DNA of 64,000 nucleotides from Geminocystis sp. M7585_C2015_104 (GTDB lineage: Bacteria; Cyanobacteriota; Cyanobacteriia; Cyanobacteriales; Cyanobacteriaceae). Positions 49,940-59,354 of the stretch are shown piece by piece. The stretch covers positions 1 to 64,000 of the forward strand of contig DVEF01000108.1 in NCBI GenBank assembly GCA_015295805.1, written 5' to 3'. Every line of letters begins with the position of its first letter. Positions within the stretch are counted from its first letter, which is position 1. The notes under the pieces were generated by a model. It did not search any database. It saw only the letters and a program-made list of their open reading frames with translations, and was not told the origin of the DNA. A program made the translations under genes and the position numbers.

Positions 49940-50254
49940 ATGGCTACCCTGCAACAAAAAATTCGTATCCGTCTAAAGGCATTCGACCGTCGTCTGTTGG
50001 ACACCTCTTGTAATAAAATTGTAGAAACCGCCAATAGGACCAACGCTAAACCAGTAGGCCCTATCCCACTCCCCACCAGACGTCGAGTCTACTGTGTGTT
50101 GCGCTCACCCCACATCGACAAAGACTCCCGAGAGCATTTTGAAACCCGTACTCATATTCGTATCATCGACATTTATCAACCTTCCTCCAAAACCATCGAT
50201 GCCCTCATGAAGTTAGACCTGCCAGCAGGGGTTGACATTGAAGTAAAACTGTAA
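49940..50254 (+). CDS. rpsJ: 30S ribosomal protein S10
   Basis: A 104-residue ribosomal protein, also NusE in transcription antitermination. It shows [33 protein letters not shown] and [19 protein letters not shown]. In cyanobacteria rpsJ follows tuf and does not head the S10 operon, as seen here. A ribosome site AAAGGAGTG precedes the ATG. Confidence 0.98.
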   Translation: MATLQQKIRIRLKAFDRRLLDTSCNKIVETANRTNAKPVGPIPLPTRRRVYCVLRSPHIDKDSREHFETRTHIRIIDIYQPSSKTIDALMKLDLPAGVDIEVKL

Positions 50255-50262
50255 GGCTAATC

Positions 50263-50294
50263 GGTTGGGTTTACCTTCGCCAGCCCAACCCCCT
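50263..50294. terminator. Candidate terminator between rpsJ and the RMD1-like gene
   Basis: GGTTGGG (50263-50269) and CCCAACC (50284-50290) form a 7-pair stem with a 14-base loop, between two convergent stops. A short CCCTTT follows on the plus strand. It may serve both genes. Confidence 0.5.
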
Positions 50295-51095
50295 TTAGCG
50301 AAACAGTTGATACAAAGACAGAACCAACTCCATTATAATTAAGAACACGATGTACCACTCCACCCGCAAACTGGCATTGTGTTTCAGTAACCCCAAAGCA
50401 GTTTCTGCTGTGCGGGATACCGACTGCAGTTTTTTCTCCAAAACCTGATCCCTTTCTCTAATCTCGTATTCACTCTCCAAACGCAAATATAGTCTTTCCA
50501 ACTCCGGACAATCCCACAACAAGTCTGGCTTGTCAATCACCTCCACTCTCCCCATTACTTCATTCTGTATTAACAAAGTAGTACCAAGTAGCTTTAGTAA
50601 TTCCCGCACTTGTTTGCGACTCCAGCTGGCATTTTGTAACCCCGTGGCAAAGGGTTCGATTCTGTCAAAAGCCGCGCTTGTCTGTTGTTCGTAGTGGGCT
50701 AAAACTACACTTTTAGCTAGCACGTCTGCCACTATCTGCAGACTACTGATAGTCAACTGCGGTAGGACAATATTGCCATTGACTACCCTGGCCATATTTT
50801 CCCCCTTGCCCTCCAATTGGATTTCCGTATCTTCCACCTCCGGTTTCTCAAAAGGCGAAGAAATAAGGGGCTTTAGGTTATTCAGAAATGTTGCCTCCTC
50901 AATGGGCTGTAGGTCAAATAAAACCGCAACCCCATAACGGAATAAAACTGCATATCCCGTCTCCCCGGCGGCAACTGTCAATGGATTGGTGGCTACTCGC
51001 TCAACATTTTCTAATGCCCTTAAGTCTATTCTTTGTCCTAAAAATAACGCCCTTACTTTGATTGTTTCCCTGTTAGCAAATATAGTTTCTTCCAT
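50295..51095 (-). CDS. RMD1/DUF155 family protein with C-terminal membrane anchor
   Basis: A 266-residue protein of the RMD1 (DUF155) family, conserved from bacteria to mitochondria. It shows YAVLFRYGVAVLFDL, LLGTTLLIQNEVMGRVEV, KPDLLWDCPELERLY and YEIRERDQVLEKKLQ, ending in one hydrophobic helix (EWYIVFLIIMELVLSLY). The C-terminal tail anchor suggests membrane attachment facing the cytosol. Molecular function is unsettled; yeast relatives are tied to meiotic division and mitochondrial translation. Confidence 0.85.
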   Translation of the reverse strand: MEETIFANRETIKVRALFLGQRIDLRALENVERVATNPLTVAAGETGYAVLFRYGVAVLFDLQPIEEATFLNNLKPLISSPFEKPEVEDTEIQLEGKGENMARVVNGNIVLPQLTISSLQIVADVLAKSVVLAHYEQQTSAAFDRIEPFATGLQNASWSRKQVRELLKLLGTTLLIQNEVMGRVEVIDKPDLLWDCPELERLYLRLESEYEIRERDQVLEKKLQSVSRTAETALGLLKHNASLRVEWYIVFLIIMELVLSLYQLFR

Positions 51096-51342
51096 AAAAT
51101 TTTTTCCAGTTCTTCCATCTTAAAAATATAACAGCTCTCTCTTCCCTGCTCAAATACTTTTCCTCCCGCCCGTTTTCCTCTCAAAAAAATGAAATATAAA
51201 AGCATGACAATAAAACCAGTGCCACCTTTTAGAGCCTGCCTTATTCCCGAAACAAACCATATTTGAACCAAAAGTCTACAGTCGGCCAAAAATTTAAACC
51301 TAAAAATGAAGTTAGAAATATTTTAACCAAAAGAGGTGTATA

Positions 51343-52173
51343 TCAGCCTATAACCACAGATTTAGGGGGAACAATTGGAGCTACTAGTGGTTTGAATATA
51401 GGGATAAGATTCTCATGGGCCAGGGCAAGGGAGGGAAAACCCACCTTGCCATAATCCCTGCCAGGGGTTAAGGGGAAAGTAGAATCAGGGGAAAGATGCA
51501 GAAAACAACCACCTGCTGCCAAGAGAATGGGATAGGCGCCGGCAATGTCCCAGATTTTCGGATTCGCCTCAATAGCCCCTAAAGTGGCACCACAAGCCAC
51601 AGAAATTAAGTCGTAGCTGGTAACACCAGTAACCCTCACCTTACAAGGCAAGTGTTGTTTCAGCTTTTCCAGACTCCGGTTACACAAAGCTACTACATGA
51701 TTCGGACTGGGAGTGGCTGAACTGGTATATATAGGAGTATTATTAAGATAAGCCCCCTTGGGGCCAGTTAGGCCCGTGTTGGCGAAGTAGTAGCCGTGGT
51801 AAGTCTGTCCAGTTTGAGGGAAATGCACAAAGCCAAATACTGGCATCCCCCGATACAATAGGCCTATGGAAATCCCCCAGATTGGTATGCCCCTAGTAAA
51901 ATTGGTAGTACCATCAATAGGATCGATTACCCAACACCACTCATTGCTTGGCAAAATCTGTTCTGTCTCTTCAGTCAAAATCCCATGGGTGGGAAAGCAC
52001 TGTTTGACAGCCCGTCTTAACTCGTCATCCGCCCACTTATCGGCTTTGGTTACAAGACTACCATCCGGTTTGCGGGTGGCTTCCACTCTTGCGAAATTCC
52101 TTAAGAGGGTTTCCCCCACCCTTTGAGTTACTTGTACACAGAAATTGTAAACCTGATACCAGAAATATATCAT
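51343..52173 (-). CDS. Inositol monophosphatase family protein
   Basis: A 276-residue metal-dependent phosphatase. It keeps the metal-binding Glu in LTEETE, the signature WVIDPIDGTTNF, and the second motif IWDIAGAYPILLAAGG. Substrates in this family include inositol phosphate, histidinol phosphate, fructose bisphosphate and PAP; the sequence alone does not decide. The 247 bases downstream contain no gene. Confidence 0.88.
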   Translation of the reverse strand: MIYFWYQVYNFCVQVTQRVGETLLRNFARVEATRKPDGSLVTKADKWADDELRRAVKQCFPTHGILTEETEQILPSNEWCWVIDPIDGTTNFTRGIPIWGISIGLLYRGMPVFGFVHFPQTGQTYHGYYFANTGLTGPKGAYLNNTPIYTSSATPSPNHVVALCNRSLEKLKQHLPCKVRVTGVTSYDLISVACGATLGAIEANPKIWDIAGAYPILLAAGGCFLHLSPDSTFPLTPGRDYGKVGFPSLALAHENLIPIFKPLVAPIVPPKSVVIG

Positions 52174-52302
52174 TTCTTCACCACTGTTGGCTGCTTGTTT
52201 ATTGTCTTAATTTTTTCACCCATGGGTTCTCTTTCCTACAACCGCTAACATTTTACCATAGAGTTCTGGTTTAAGTACAATATTTCTTCCTAGATAAATA
52301 CC

Positions 52303-53907
52303 ATGAATCTATTTGCCGAGGAAAAAATCCTATTCAAACCCGTTTCTAAAGACATTAATGCCATACCTGTAATTTACGCTTTTCCCAGTGATTACTCTGT
52401 GGGAATCACCAGTCTAGGCTATCAATTGGTATGGGCAAATTTTTGCTTAAGAAAAGACGTAGATGTCAGACGTCTGTTTACTGATATTCATGAAAAACTA
52501 CCCAGATTTCCAGAGCTGGTGGGGTTTTCTTTTTCTTGGGAATTAGATTATGTTAATATCTTCAAACTGTTAGAATATCTACACATTCCAATTACCAGTA
52601 AAGACAGAAATGACAACCATCCCTTGGTATTCGGAGGCGGGCCAGTTTTAACAGCAAACCCCGAGCCTTTTGCCGATTTCTTTGACATTATCCTCCTAGG
52701 AGACGCCGAGAATTTAGTAGACAATTTTCTTGACAGTTACCAGGAGGTTAGAAACGCCCCTAGGGAAGAAAAACTAGAATATTTAGCCACCAAACCGGGG
52801 ATTTATGTCCCCAGTTTATATTCAGTGGAATATGAAGACAAAACAGGGAAAATAAAAGCAATAAAACCCGTAAATGATTCCCTGCCAAAGAGAATAGAAA
52901 AACAAACCTATAGAGGCAATATTCTGGCGGCATCTACAGTGGTAACCCCCAGGGCAGCCTGGGAAAACATTTACATGGTAGAGGTGGTGAGAAGTTGCCC
53001 GGAAATGTGTCGTTTTTGTCTGGCAAGTTATCTAACCCTTCCTTTCCGGGTAGCCAGTGTAGAAAATTCTCTTATCCCAGCCATAGAAAGAGGATTAACC
53101 GTGACTAATCGTCTGGGATTATTAGGGGCATCAGTCACTCAACACCCCGAATTTGAAGCCCTAATAGACTATTTGAGCCAACCACAATTTGACAATGTTA
53201 GAGTAAGTATAGCCTCAGTACGTACCAATACAGTAACAGAAAAACTGGCCAACTTTTTGACAAAAAGAGATACTAAGTCCATCACTATTGCCATGGAAAG
53301 TGGCAGTGAAAAAATTAGAGAAATTATCAACAAAAAACTCACTAACCAAGAGATTATCCAAGCTGCAATAAACGCCCAGGCAGGAGGGTTAAAGGGTATA
53401 AAATTCTACGGAATGGTGGGGTTACCCCAGGAAGAGTATGAAGACCTCGATGCTACAGTAGAAATACTTAGGGCCGTCAAAAAGGCTGCCCCCAGTCTTA
53501 AAATTACCCTAGGCTGCAGTACATTTGTGCCCAAGTCTCATACGCCATTTCAATGGTTTGGGGTAAGCAAAGATGGTAACAAAAGACTACAGTATTTAGA
53601 GAAAAATTTGAGGAAGATAGGGGTAGATTTTCGGCCAGAAAGTTACAATTGGTCAGTAATCCAAGCCCTAATTTCCAGAGGAGACAGACGTTTAAGCAAA
53701 ATACTACAACTTACCCGCAATTATGGTGATAGTCTAGGGAGTTACAAAAGGGCATTCAAGGAATTAAAAGGAGAAATACCACCCCTAGAGTACTATGTAT
53801 ACGAAAACTGGCCGATAGGACAAGTACTACCCTGGCAACACATAAAAGCCGCCCTCAGTGAGGAAACATTGGTTAAACATCTACACCAGTCCCTCTCGAC
53901 CCCTTAG
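52303..53907 (+). CDS. B12-binding-type radical SAM protein
   Basis: A 534-residue protein with an N-terminal cobalamin-binding-like Rossmann region (about 20-160; FPSDYSVGITSLGYQ, LVFGGGPVLTANPEPFADFFD) and a radical SAM core. The core has the cluster motif CPEMCRFC (C-x3-C-x2-C) at about residue 230, and IAMESGSEKIREIINK and FYGMVGLPQEEYEDL. It resembles the TIGR03960-like group of uncharacterised radical SAM proteins. The cobalamin-binding DxHxxG motif is not evident, so B12 use is uncertain. It is followed after 34 bases by the DUF1269 gene. Confidence 0.83.
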   Translation: MNLFAEEKILFKPVSKDINAIPVIYAFPSDYSVGITSLGYQLVWANFCLRKDVDVRRLFTDIHEKLPRFPELVGFSFSWELDYVNIFKLLEYLHIPITSKDRNDNHPLVFGGGPVLTANPEPFADFFDIILLGDAENLVDNFLDSYQEVRNAPREEKLEYLATKPGIYVPSLYSVEYEDKTGKIKAIKPVNDSLPKRIEKQTYRGNILAASTVVTPRAAWENIYMVEVVRSCPEMCRFCLASYLTLPFRVASVENSLIPAIERGLTVTNRLGLLGASVTQHPEFEALIDYLSQPQFDNVRVSIASVRTNTVTEKLANFLTKRDTKSITIAMESGSEKIREIINKKLTNQEIIQAAINAQAGGLKGIKFYGMVGLPQEEYEDLDATVEILRAVKKAAPSLKITLGCSTFVPKSHTPFQWFGVSKDGNKRLQYLEKNLRKIGVDFRPESYNWSVIQALISRGDRRLSKILQLTRNYGDSLGSYKRAFKELKGEIPPLEYYVYENWPIGQVLPWQHIKAALSEETLVKHLHQSLSTP

Positions 53908-53941
53908 AATGTTTGGTAGTGAAGTTAAAGGAGAAATATCT

Positions 53942-54469
53942 ATGAGTGATCTAATAGCTATAGCCTATGATGACATATTTAAGGCAGAAGAGGTAAGATT
54001 GACACTGTTCAAACTACAAAGAGAACACCTGATCGAACTAGAAGATGCCGCCGTAGTCATAAAGACTGCAGACGGGAAGGTAAAACTGAATCAGTCTATC
54101 AACCTAGCGGCGGCAGGGGCGGCAAGTGGCGGTTTCTGGGGGCTGCTAATTGGCACCCTTTTTTTAGTGCCCCTCCTCGGGGCAGCGGTGGGGGCAGCCA
54201 CTGGAGCAATTAGTGGGGCTTTGAGTGACATTGGTATTGACGATGAGTTCATGCGAGAATTGGGGGAAACTCTGCAACCCAATACCTCCGCCCTGTTTAT
54301 TCTAGTCAAAAAAGTAACCCCCGACAAGGTGTTAGACGAAATTAGCAAATACGGGGGGAAAATATTACGCACCTCCCTCAGCAAAGACGATGAAAGACAA
54401 TTACAAGAGGTGTTAAATAATCGTGGGCTTAAACCCTTAGACACCTCTTCCAGCCAACCAGGTGCGTAA
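53942..54469 (+). CDS. DUF1269 family glycine-zipper membrane protein
   Basis: A 175-residue protein starting MSDLIAIAYDD from the ATG at 53942, after a good ribosome site (AAAGGAGAAAT). The middle has a glycine/alanine-rich membrane segment (AAAGAASGGFWGLLIGTLFL, then LLGAAVGAATGAISGAL) typical of DUF1269. Flanking alpha/beta sequence follows (ALFILVKKVTPDKVLDEI). Function unknown; members are often tied to membrane or stress responses. Confidence 0.85.
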   Translation: MSDLIAIAYDDIFKAEEVRLTLFKLQREHLIELEDAAVVIKTADGKVKLNQSINLAAAGAASGGFWGLLIGTLFLVPLLGAAVGAATGAISGALSDIGIDDEFMRELGETLQPNTSALFILVKKVTPDKVLDEISKYGGKILRTSLSKDDERQLQEVLNNRGLKPLDTSSSQPGA

Positions 54470-54477
54470 GAATTACA

Positions 54478-55050
54478 CTACTGGTATCTGTTGAGAAGCC
54501 CCTCCAAACCCCCAGGATAACCAGCACCAACCGCCCTTACCCGCCAGTCACCGTTGTCCCTGTATATTTCAGCCATAACTACGGCGGTTTCCGTGGAGAA
54601 ATCCTCATCTAAATCATAACGGAGGATTTCCTCCTTGGTTTGCACATCCACAAGACGGACATAGGCATTTTGTACCTGGCCAAAATTTTGTTTCCGCTTA
54701 TCTGCCTCGTAGATAGAAACGGCAATAACCATTTTAGCTACCTCGGGAGGTACTTTGCGCAGGTCAATGATAATACCCTCGTCATCCCCCTCCCCTTCAC
54801 CAGTGCGATTATCCCCTAAAAGTTTAACCGAGTGATCTGGATCGGGACTAACTAGGTTATTGTAGAAAATAAAATGTCTATCGGAGACCAGCTTCTCATC
54901 TTGCCCTAACATAAAGACTGACACATCTAAGTCAAAGTCTGCCCCAGTGGTGTTGTTGACATCCCATCCCAAGCCAACAAACCCCGCCGTCAAACTGGGT
55001 GCGGCTTTGGTGAGGGAAATCCCTTCTCCTTTCTTCAAAGATATAGCCAT
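54478..55050 (-). CDS. TerD family protein
   Basis: A 190-residue TerD/TerE-like protein. It shows GEGISLTKAAPSL, VGLGWDVN, DFDLDVSVFML, the Ca-binding-like loop GDNRTGEGEGDDEGIIIDLRKV (read in parts) and FGQVQNAYVRLVD. TerD proteins bind calcium and appear in stress and tellurite-resistance contexts. No other ter gene is adjacent, so a tellurite role should not be assumed. It is convergent with the DUF1269 gene, 8 bases apart. Confidence 0.92.
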   Translation of the reverse strand: MAISLKKGEGISLTKAAPSLTAGFVGLGWDVNNTTGADFDLDVSVFMLGQDEKLVSDRHFIFYNNLVSPDPDHSVKLLGDNRTGEGEGDDEGIIIDLRKVPPEVAKMVIAVSIYEADKRKQNFGQVQNAYVRLVDVQTKEEILRYDLDEDFSTETAVVMAEIYRDNGDWRVRAVGAGYPGGLEGLLNRYQ

Positions 55051-55078
55051 ATACCAACCCCAATTATGAAATTCAATT

Positions 55079-56113
55079 ATGAAATTTAGTGAACTAGTTG
55101 CCAGGCTATCAGTTCAAAATAACAGTTTACAGACCAATCCTGATTGTAACCCAGAAATCACCCACCTGGCGTCCCTGGAAGAAGCAGATGCCAATAGTCT
55201 AAGTTATATTGAAGGAGCCAAATACGCCTCTTGGATTAATACCACCAAGGCTTCCGCCCTGATTTTGCCAAAAGAGGCCAATTCACTGCAAAAGAAAGCC
55301 ACCGCCAGAGGTATTGCCTGGTTAGCCACCCCCAATCCCCGTTTAACCTTTGCCCAAGCCCTTAACCTATTCTACCAACCCTTTAAACCTCAACCCCAAA
55401 TCCACCCCACAGCAGTAATTGCCGAGGGAGTAGAATTGGGAGAGAATGTGTCCATCGGCGCCCATGTGGTGATAGAGAAGGGGGTTAAAATTGGCAACGA
55501 TGTTTGCATCTTCCCCAATGTGGTTATCTATCCCCATGTAGTCATTGGCCCCCGTACTATCATCCATAGTAACGTTACCATTGAAGAAAGGACACAAATC
55601 GGCGCCGATTGTATCATCCACAGTGGTGCTGTAATTGGTGGTGAAGGTTTTGGCTTTGTGCCTACCCCCGAAGGCTGGTATAAAATGCCCCAGTCTGGCT
55701 ATGTGATTCTGGAAGACGGGGTGGAGATAGGATGTAATACCACAGTAGATCGTCCCGCTGTCGGTGTTACTCGTATTGGCAAAAATACAAAACTCGATAA
55801 CCTCGTTCATGTAGGACATAACGTTACCATCGGCGAAAATTGTATTTTAGCCGCCCAGGTAGGACTAGCAGGGGGTGTCAGAATCGGCAATCGCGTTATT
55901 CTGGCCGGTCAAGTTGGTGTTGCAAATCAAGTACAAATAGGTGACGGGGCAGTAGCCTCCGCCCAAACAGGCATCCATAACCATGTTAAACCAGGAGAAG
56001 TAGTTTCTGGCTCCCCCGCCGTCAGCAACAAGTTATATCTAAAAGCCTCGGCCATCTACAAGAAATTACCTGAAATTTACGAAGCCTTTAAAAAACTAAA
56101 GAAGAATCTTTAA
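55079..56113 (+). CDS. lpxD: UDP-3-O-(3-hydroxymyristoyl)glucosamine N-acyltransferase
   Basis: Third step of lipid A synthesis, adding the N-linked acyl chain. The 344-residue protein has the N-terminal uridine-binding domain and a long left-handed beta-helix made of hexapeptide repeats (IHPTAVIAEGVELGENVSIG and onwards). The catalytic His lies in LDNLVHVGHNVTIG, and GGEGFGF is present. It is divergent from the TerD gene by 28 bases. The other lpx genes are not in the window. Confidence 0.94.
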   Translation: MKFSELVARLSVQNNSLQTNPDCNPEITHLASLEEADANSLSYIEGAKYASWINTTKASALILPKEANSLQKKATARGIAWLATPNPRLTFAQALNLFYQPFKPQPQIHPTAVIAEGVELGENVSIGAHVVIEKGVKIGNDVCIFPNVVIYPHVVIGPRTIIHSNVTIEERTQIGADCIIHSGAVIGGEGFGFVPTPEGWYKMPQSGYVILEDGVEIGCNTTVDRPAVGVTRIGKNTKLDNLVHVGHNVTIGENCILAAQVGLAGGVRIGNRVILAGQVGVANQVQIGDGAVASAQTGIHNHVKPGEVVSGSPAVSNKLYLKASAIYKKLPEIYEAFKKLKKNL

Positions 56114-56450
56114 ACCTTTTCAATAGCGACGAGCCCGTTAGAAAACAACCATGAAAAATCCTGGCTACCATGATAGTACCCAAGACAAAATTGGGTATTC
56201 TACCCACAAAGCCCACAAAAAAAACACTAGCCCAAATTACAGAAATAACAAAAAAACAGAACCCATAAAGCCAAAAAAGAATAGCAAAAAAAATAGCCAA
56301 ATGATAGACTGCAAGGAGATAAATATGCTAGCATAATAGAATAAGGTAGCAAAAATACGAAGAAAAAAAAAACACCAATTACCCCGTCTTGATTTAAGAC
56401 CCCAGACAGTAGTATCCTTCTCTAAAATACCAATCAAAACAGCCTTCATT
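56114..56450 (+). other. A/C-rich spacer before grpE with alternating inverted boxes
   Basis: No gene. The plus strand is rich in A and C with many A-runs. Three boxes stand in series: TACCCAA (56177-56183), TTGGGTA (56191-56197) and TACCCA (56201-56206). The middle one can pair with either neighbour, giving two mutually exclusive hairpins. No CIRCE operator was seen before grpE. Confidence 0.5.
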
Positions 56451-57266
56451 ATGATGAACGACCAAGAAAAAAACACCCAAATAGCACAAGAAACAGAAAT
56501 TAGGGAAGAGCAAGTGGCACCAGAAGCAACACCGGAAGTGGCAACAGAAAGTGCCGGTGCCACCACAGCCACGGAATCCCCAGAAACCACCACTACAGAA
56601 GGGGAAGCTCCACAAGAAAAGACAAAAGAAACTACACAAGAAACACAAGAGCAGCAGGAACTGTCACCAGATGAAAAAATTCAAAACCTAGAGGCAACTA
56701 TAGAATCCCTAAAACAAGAATTAATTAGAACTAAAAACGAATTAGAAAAAACTACGGCGCAGTTACAAGCGGCTATAGCCCAATACAGAAACCTTCAAGC
56801 AGACTTCGACCGATTTAGAGAGCGCACAAGCAAGGAAAAACAAGAACTGGAATTCCAAGTGAAAAAGAGGGTAATTACCGCTCTACTACCAACAGTAGAC
56901 AATTTTGAAAGGGCAAGGAGTCAAATTAAACCCGCCAACGACGGGGAAATGGCTATCCATAGAAGTTACCAGGGAGTGTACAAGACCTTTGTAGAAGGGC
57001 TCAAACAACTGGGCGTTTCAGCTATGCGCGCCGAAAATCAACCCTTTGACCCCAACTACCATGAAGCCCTACTACGGGAGCCTACAAATGAATATCCAGA
57101 AGGTACCGTAATTGAACAACTTACTAGAGGCTATATGCTGGACGGTGTAGTGCTGCGCCATGCCCAGGTAAAAGTGGCTGTGCCCCTGGAAACAGAATCA
57201 GCACCAGCAGAAAGCCAATCCCCTCCTGAACAACCCCAGGAAGAAAAGGGAGAGGAAAACAACTAA
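56451..57266 (+). CDS. grpE: Nucleotide exchange factor GrpE
   Basis: Releases ADP from DnaK. The 271-residue protein has a long acidic and Thr/Gln-rich N-terminal extension (about 1-75) with no obvious fold. A coiled coil and the GrpE domain follow, with [40 protein letters not shown] and [16 protein letters not shown]. The C-terminus is again low-complexity. Met codons at 56451 and 56454 are both possible. It precedes dnaK by 72 bases, in the usual cyanobacterial order. Confidence 0.95.
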   Translation: MMNDQEKNTQIAQETEIREEQVAPEATPEVATESAGATTATESPETTTTEGEAPQEKTKETTQETQEQQELSPDEKIQNLEATIESLKQELIRTKNELEKTTAQLQAAIAQYRNLQADFDRFRERTSKEKQELEFQVKKRVITALLPTVDNFERARSQIKPANDGEMAIHRSYQGVYKTFVEGLKQLGVSAMRAENQPFDPNYHEALLREPTNEYPEGTVIEQLTRGYMLDGVVLRHAQVKVAVPLETESAPAESQSPPEQPQEEKGEENN

Positions 57267-57338
57267 CACCCCTCTAGGCTATAGCTACCTAAGCCACAGT
57301 TCACCCGCAAACCCTCTAGTCCAAAGCCAGTAGCAACT

Positions 57339-59354
57339 ATGGGAAAAATCATTGGAATCGATTTGGGCACCACCAACTCCTGCGTCGCCTTCTTGGAAGG
57401 GGGCAAACCCATGGTAATCCCAAACCAGGAGGGGGCCAGGACTACTCCTAGTATCGTCGCCTTTGGCAAAAATAACCAACGGCTGGTAGGACAACTGGCC
57501 AAGCGACAAGCCGTCACCAACGCCGAAAATACCATCTACAGCATCAAACGCTTTATCGGCTTGCGATGGGATGAAACAGAAGAAGAAAGAAAACGGGTTA
57601 CCTACAAGTGTGTTCGCGGGAAAGACAACACTGTCAATGTGGAAGTGATGGGGAAACAATACACCCCCCAAGAAATCTCCGCTATGATTCTCCAAAAACT
57701 CAAAACCGATGCCGAAACCTTCTTGGGAGAAGAGGTAACCCAGGCAGTAATCACCGTACCAGCCTATTTCACCGACGCCCAACGACAAGCCACTAAAGAC
57801 GCCGGCACCATCGCCGGTCTGGAAGTGTTAAGAATCATTAACGAACCGACGGCGGCAGCCTTGGCCTACGGGTTGGACAAACAAAGTCAAGAACAATTCG
57901 TCCTGGTATACGACTTGGGTGGTGGCACCTTCGATGTTTCCATTCTCCAGATAGGCAATGGGATTTTTGAAGTTATCGCTACCGCCGGCAACAACCAGTT
58001 GGGAGGCGACGACTTCGATGCGGAAATCGTTAAGTGGCTGATTGAACAGTTTAAACAACAAGAGGGGATTGACCTGAGCACCGACAAAATGGCACTCCAG
58101 CGGCTGCGGGAAGCGGCAGAAAAGGCTAAAATCGAACTGTCTAACCTCACAGAAACCCCCATCAACCTCCCCTTCATCACCGCCGACGAAAGTGGCCCTA
58201 AACACCTAGAAGTAGAACTAACTAGGGCCAAACTAGAAGAGCTGATCGGGCACTTGGTAAGAAAAACCATTGAGCCCATGGAACAGGCCCTAAGAGACTC
58301 AGAATTGTCCAAGGACAAAATTAGCCGTGTGCTGCTGGTGGGGGGTAGTACCCGCATCCCAATGGTAAGAAGACTTATCGAAGAATATTTTGGTGGAGCA
58401 GTCCCCATAGATCGCTCCGTCAACCCCGACGAGGCTGTGGCCCTAGGGGCAGCACTCCAAGGGGGTATCCTCGGCGGTGAAGTACGCGACCTTCTCTTGT
58501 TGGACGTAGTGCCGCTGTCACTAGGCGTAGAGACAATGGGGGAAGTGTTCACCAAAATCATCGAAAGAAACACCACTATCCCCGTCAGCCGCACCCAGGT
58601 ATTTTCCACTGCCGTGGACGGGCAAACCTCCGTTGAAATCCACGTGCTACAGGGGGAACGCCCCATGGCTAAAGACAACAAGAGTCTGGGCAAATTCCTT
58701 CTAACCGGCATCCCACCAGCACCCAGGGGCGTACCCCAGATAGAAGTCACCTTTGAGATAGACGTAGATGGCATCCTCAGGGTTTCCGCAAGGGACAAAG
58801 GCACTGGGCAAGAAAAAAGTATTGTTATCACTAATACTGGCGCCCTCAGCTCCGCAGAAATCGAGAGCATGAGAGAAGCCGCCCAGAAATACGCAGCCGA
58901 AGACCGTCGTCGTTTACAACTTGTCGAAATTAAGAGACAGCTGGATAGCTTGATGTATAGCTACCAGTTGATGTTAGAAAAAACCCCAGAAATAGTACCC
59001 CCCAGTATCCGCCGCGAAGTCCAAACCCGGGAAAAGGCTATCCTAGACGCCATCGAGGACTTTTCTATGCCCGTGGCGGAAGTGGAAAAAATGCTAGCCA
59101 GCTTCAGGGATTTGATTCTCAATATTGGCGCCCGCGCCTATGAGTCGGCCGCAGCACAAGATGCTACAGAAGTAGGTGAACAGCCTCCCCGCGAATCCAC
59201 CACTTATGAGCCTCTGGATGAAGACGATGAATTCAAGAGTATTGAACAAGAAATCCTTACCGGTTTAAGTCAAATCTCTGAAGAGCCCATCAATGTAGAA
59301 TTTGACTATGACAAGGATGAAACCATCACCGGCGACTATGAAGCAGTAGATTAG
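57339..59354 (+). CDS. dnaK1: Molecular chaperone DnaK (DnaK1 type)
   Basis: A 671-residue Hsp70. The nucleotide-binding domain shows [32 protein letters not shown] and [14 protein letters not shown]. The substrate-binding domain begins at the linker [15 protein letters not shown]. The C-terminal lid lacks the common EEVD-type ending and finishes in an acidic tail ([16 protein letters not shown]), as in cyanobacterial DnaK1 proteins encoded next to grpE. Cyanobacteria usually have several DnaKs, and this one is not expected to be the main essential copy. Its TAG stop overlaps the stop of the convergent GGDEF-EAL gene. Confidence 0.94.
   Translation: MGKIIGIDLGTTNSCVAFLEGGKPMVIPNQEGARTTPSIVAFGKNNQRLVGQLAKRQAVTNAENTIYSIKRFIGLRWDETEEERKRVTYKCVRGKDNTVNVEVMGKQYTPQEISAMILQKLKTDAETFLGEEVTQAVITVPAYFTDAQRQATKDAGTIAGLEVLRIINEPTAAALAYGLDKQSQEQFVLVYDLGGGTFDVSILQIGNGIFEVIATAGNNQLGGDDFDAEIVKWLIEQFKQQEGIDLSTDKMALQRLREAAEKAKIELSNLTETPINLPFITADESGPKHLEVELTRAKLEELIGHLVRKTIEPMEQALRDSELSKDKISRVLLVGGSTRIPMVRRLIEEYFGGAVPIDRSVNPDEAVALGAALQGGILGGEVRDLLLLDVVPLSLGVETMGEVFTKIIERNTTIPVSRTQVFSTAVDGQTSVEIHVLQGERPMAKDNKSLGKFLLTGIPPAPRGVPQIEVTFEIDVDGILRVSARDKGTGQEKSIVITNTGALSSAEIESMREAAQKYAAEDRRRLQLVEIKRQLDSLMYSYQLMLEKTPEIVPPSIRREVQTREKAILDAIEDFSMPVAEVEKMLASFRDLILNIGARAYESAAAQDATEVGEQPPRESTTYEPLDEDDEFKSIEQEILTGLSQISEEPINVEFDYDKDETITGDYEAVD

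Noticed and set aside
54478-55050. Tellurite-resistance or phage-defence ter cluster
   Set aside because: Only one TerD gene is present, flanked by DUF1269 and lpxD; no partner genes.
56114-56450. CIRCE operator (HrcA site) before grpE
   Set aside because: No TTAGCACTC-N9-GAGTGCTAA or near match found.
57887-58870. 327-codon open frame antisense to dnaK1
   Set aside because: Ser/Arg/Leu-rich shadow frame opposite a certain Hsp70 gene.
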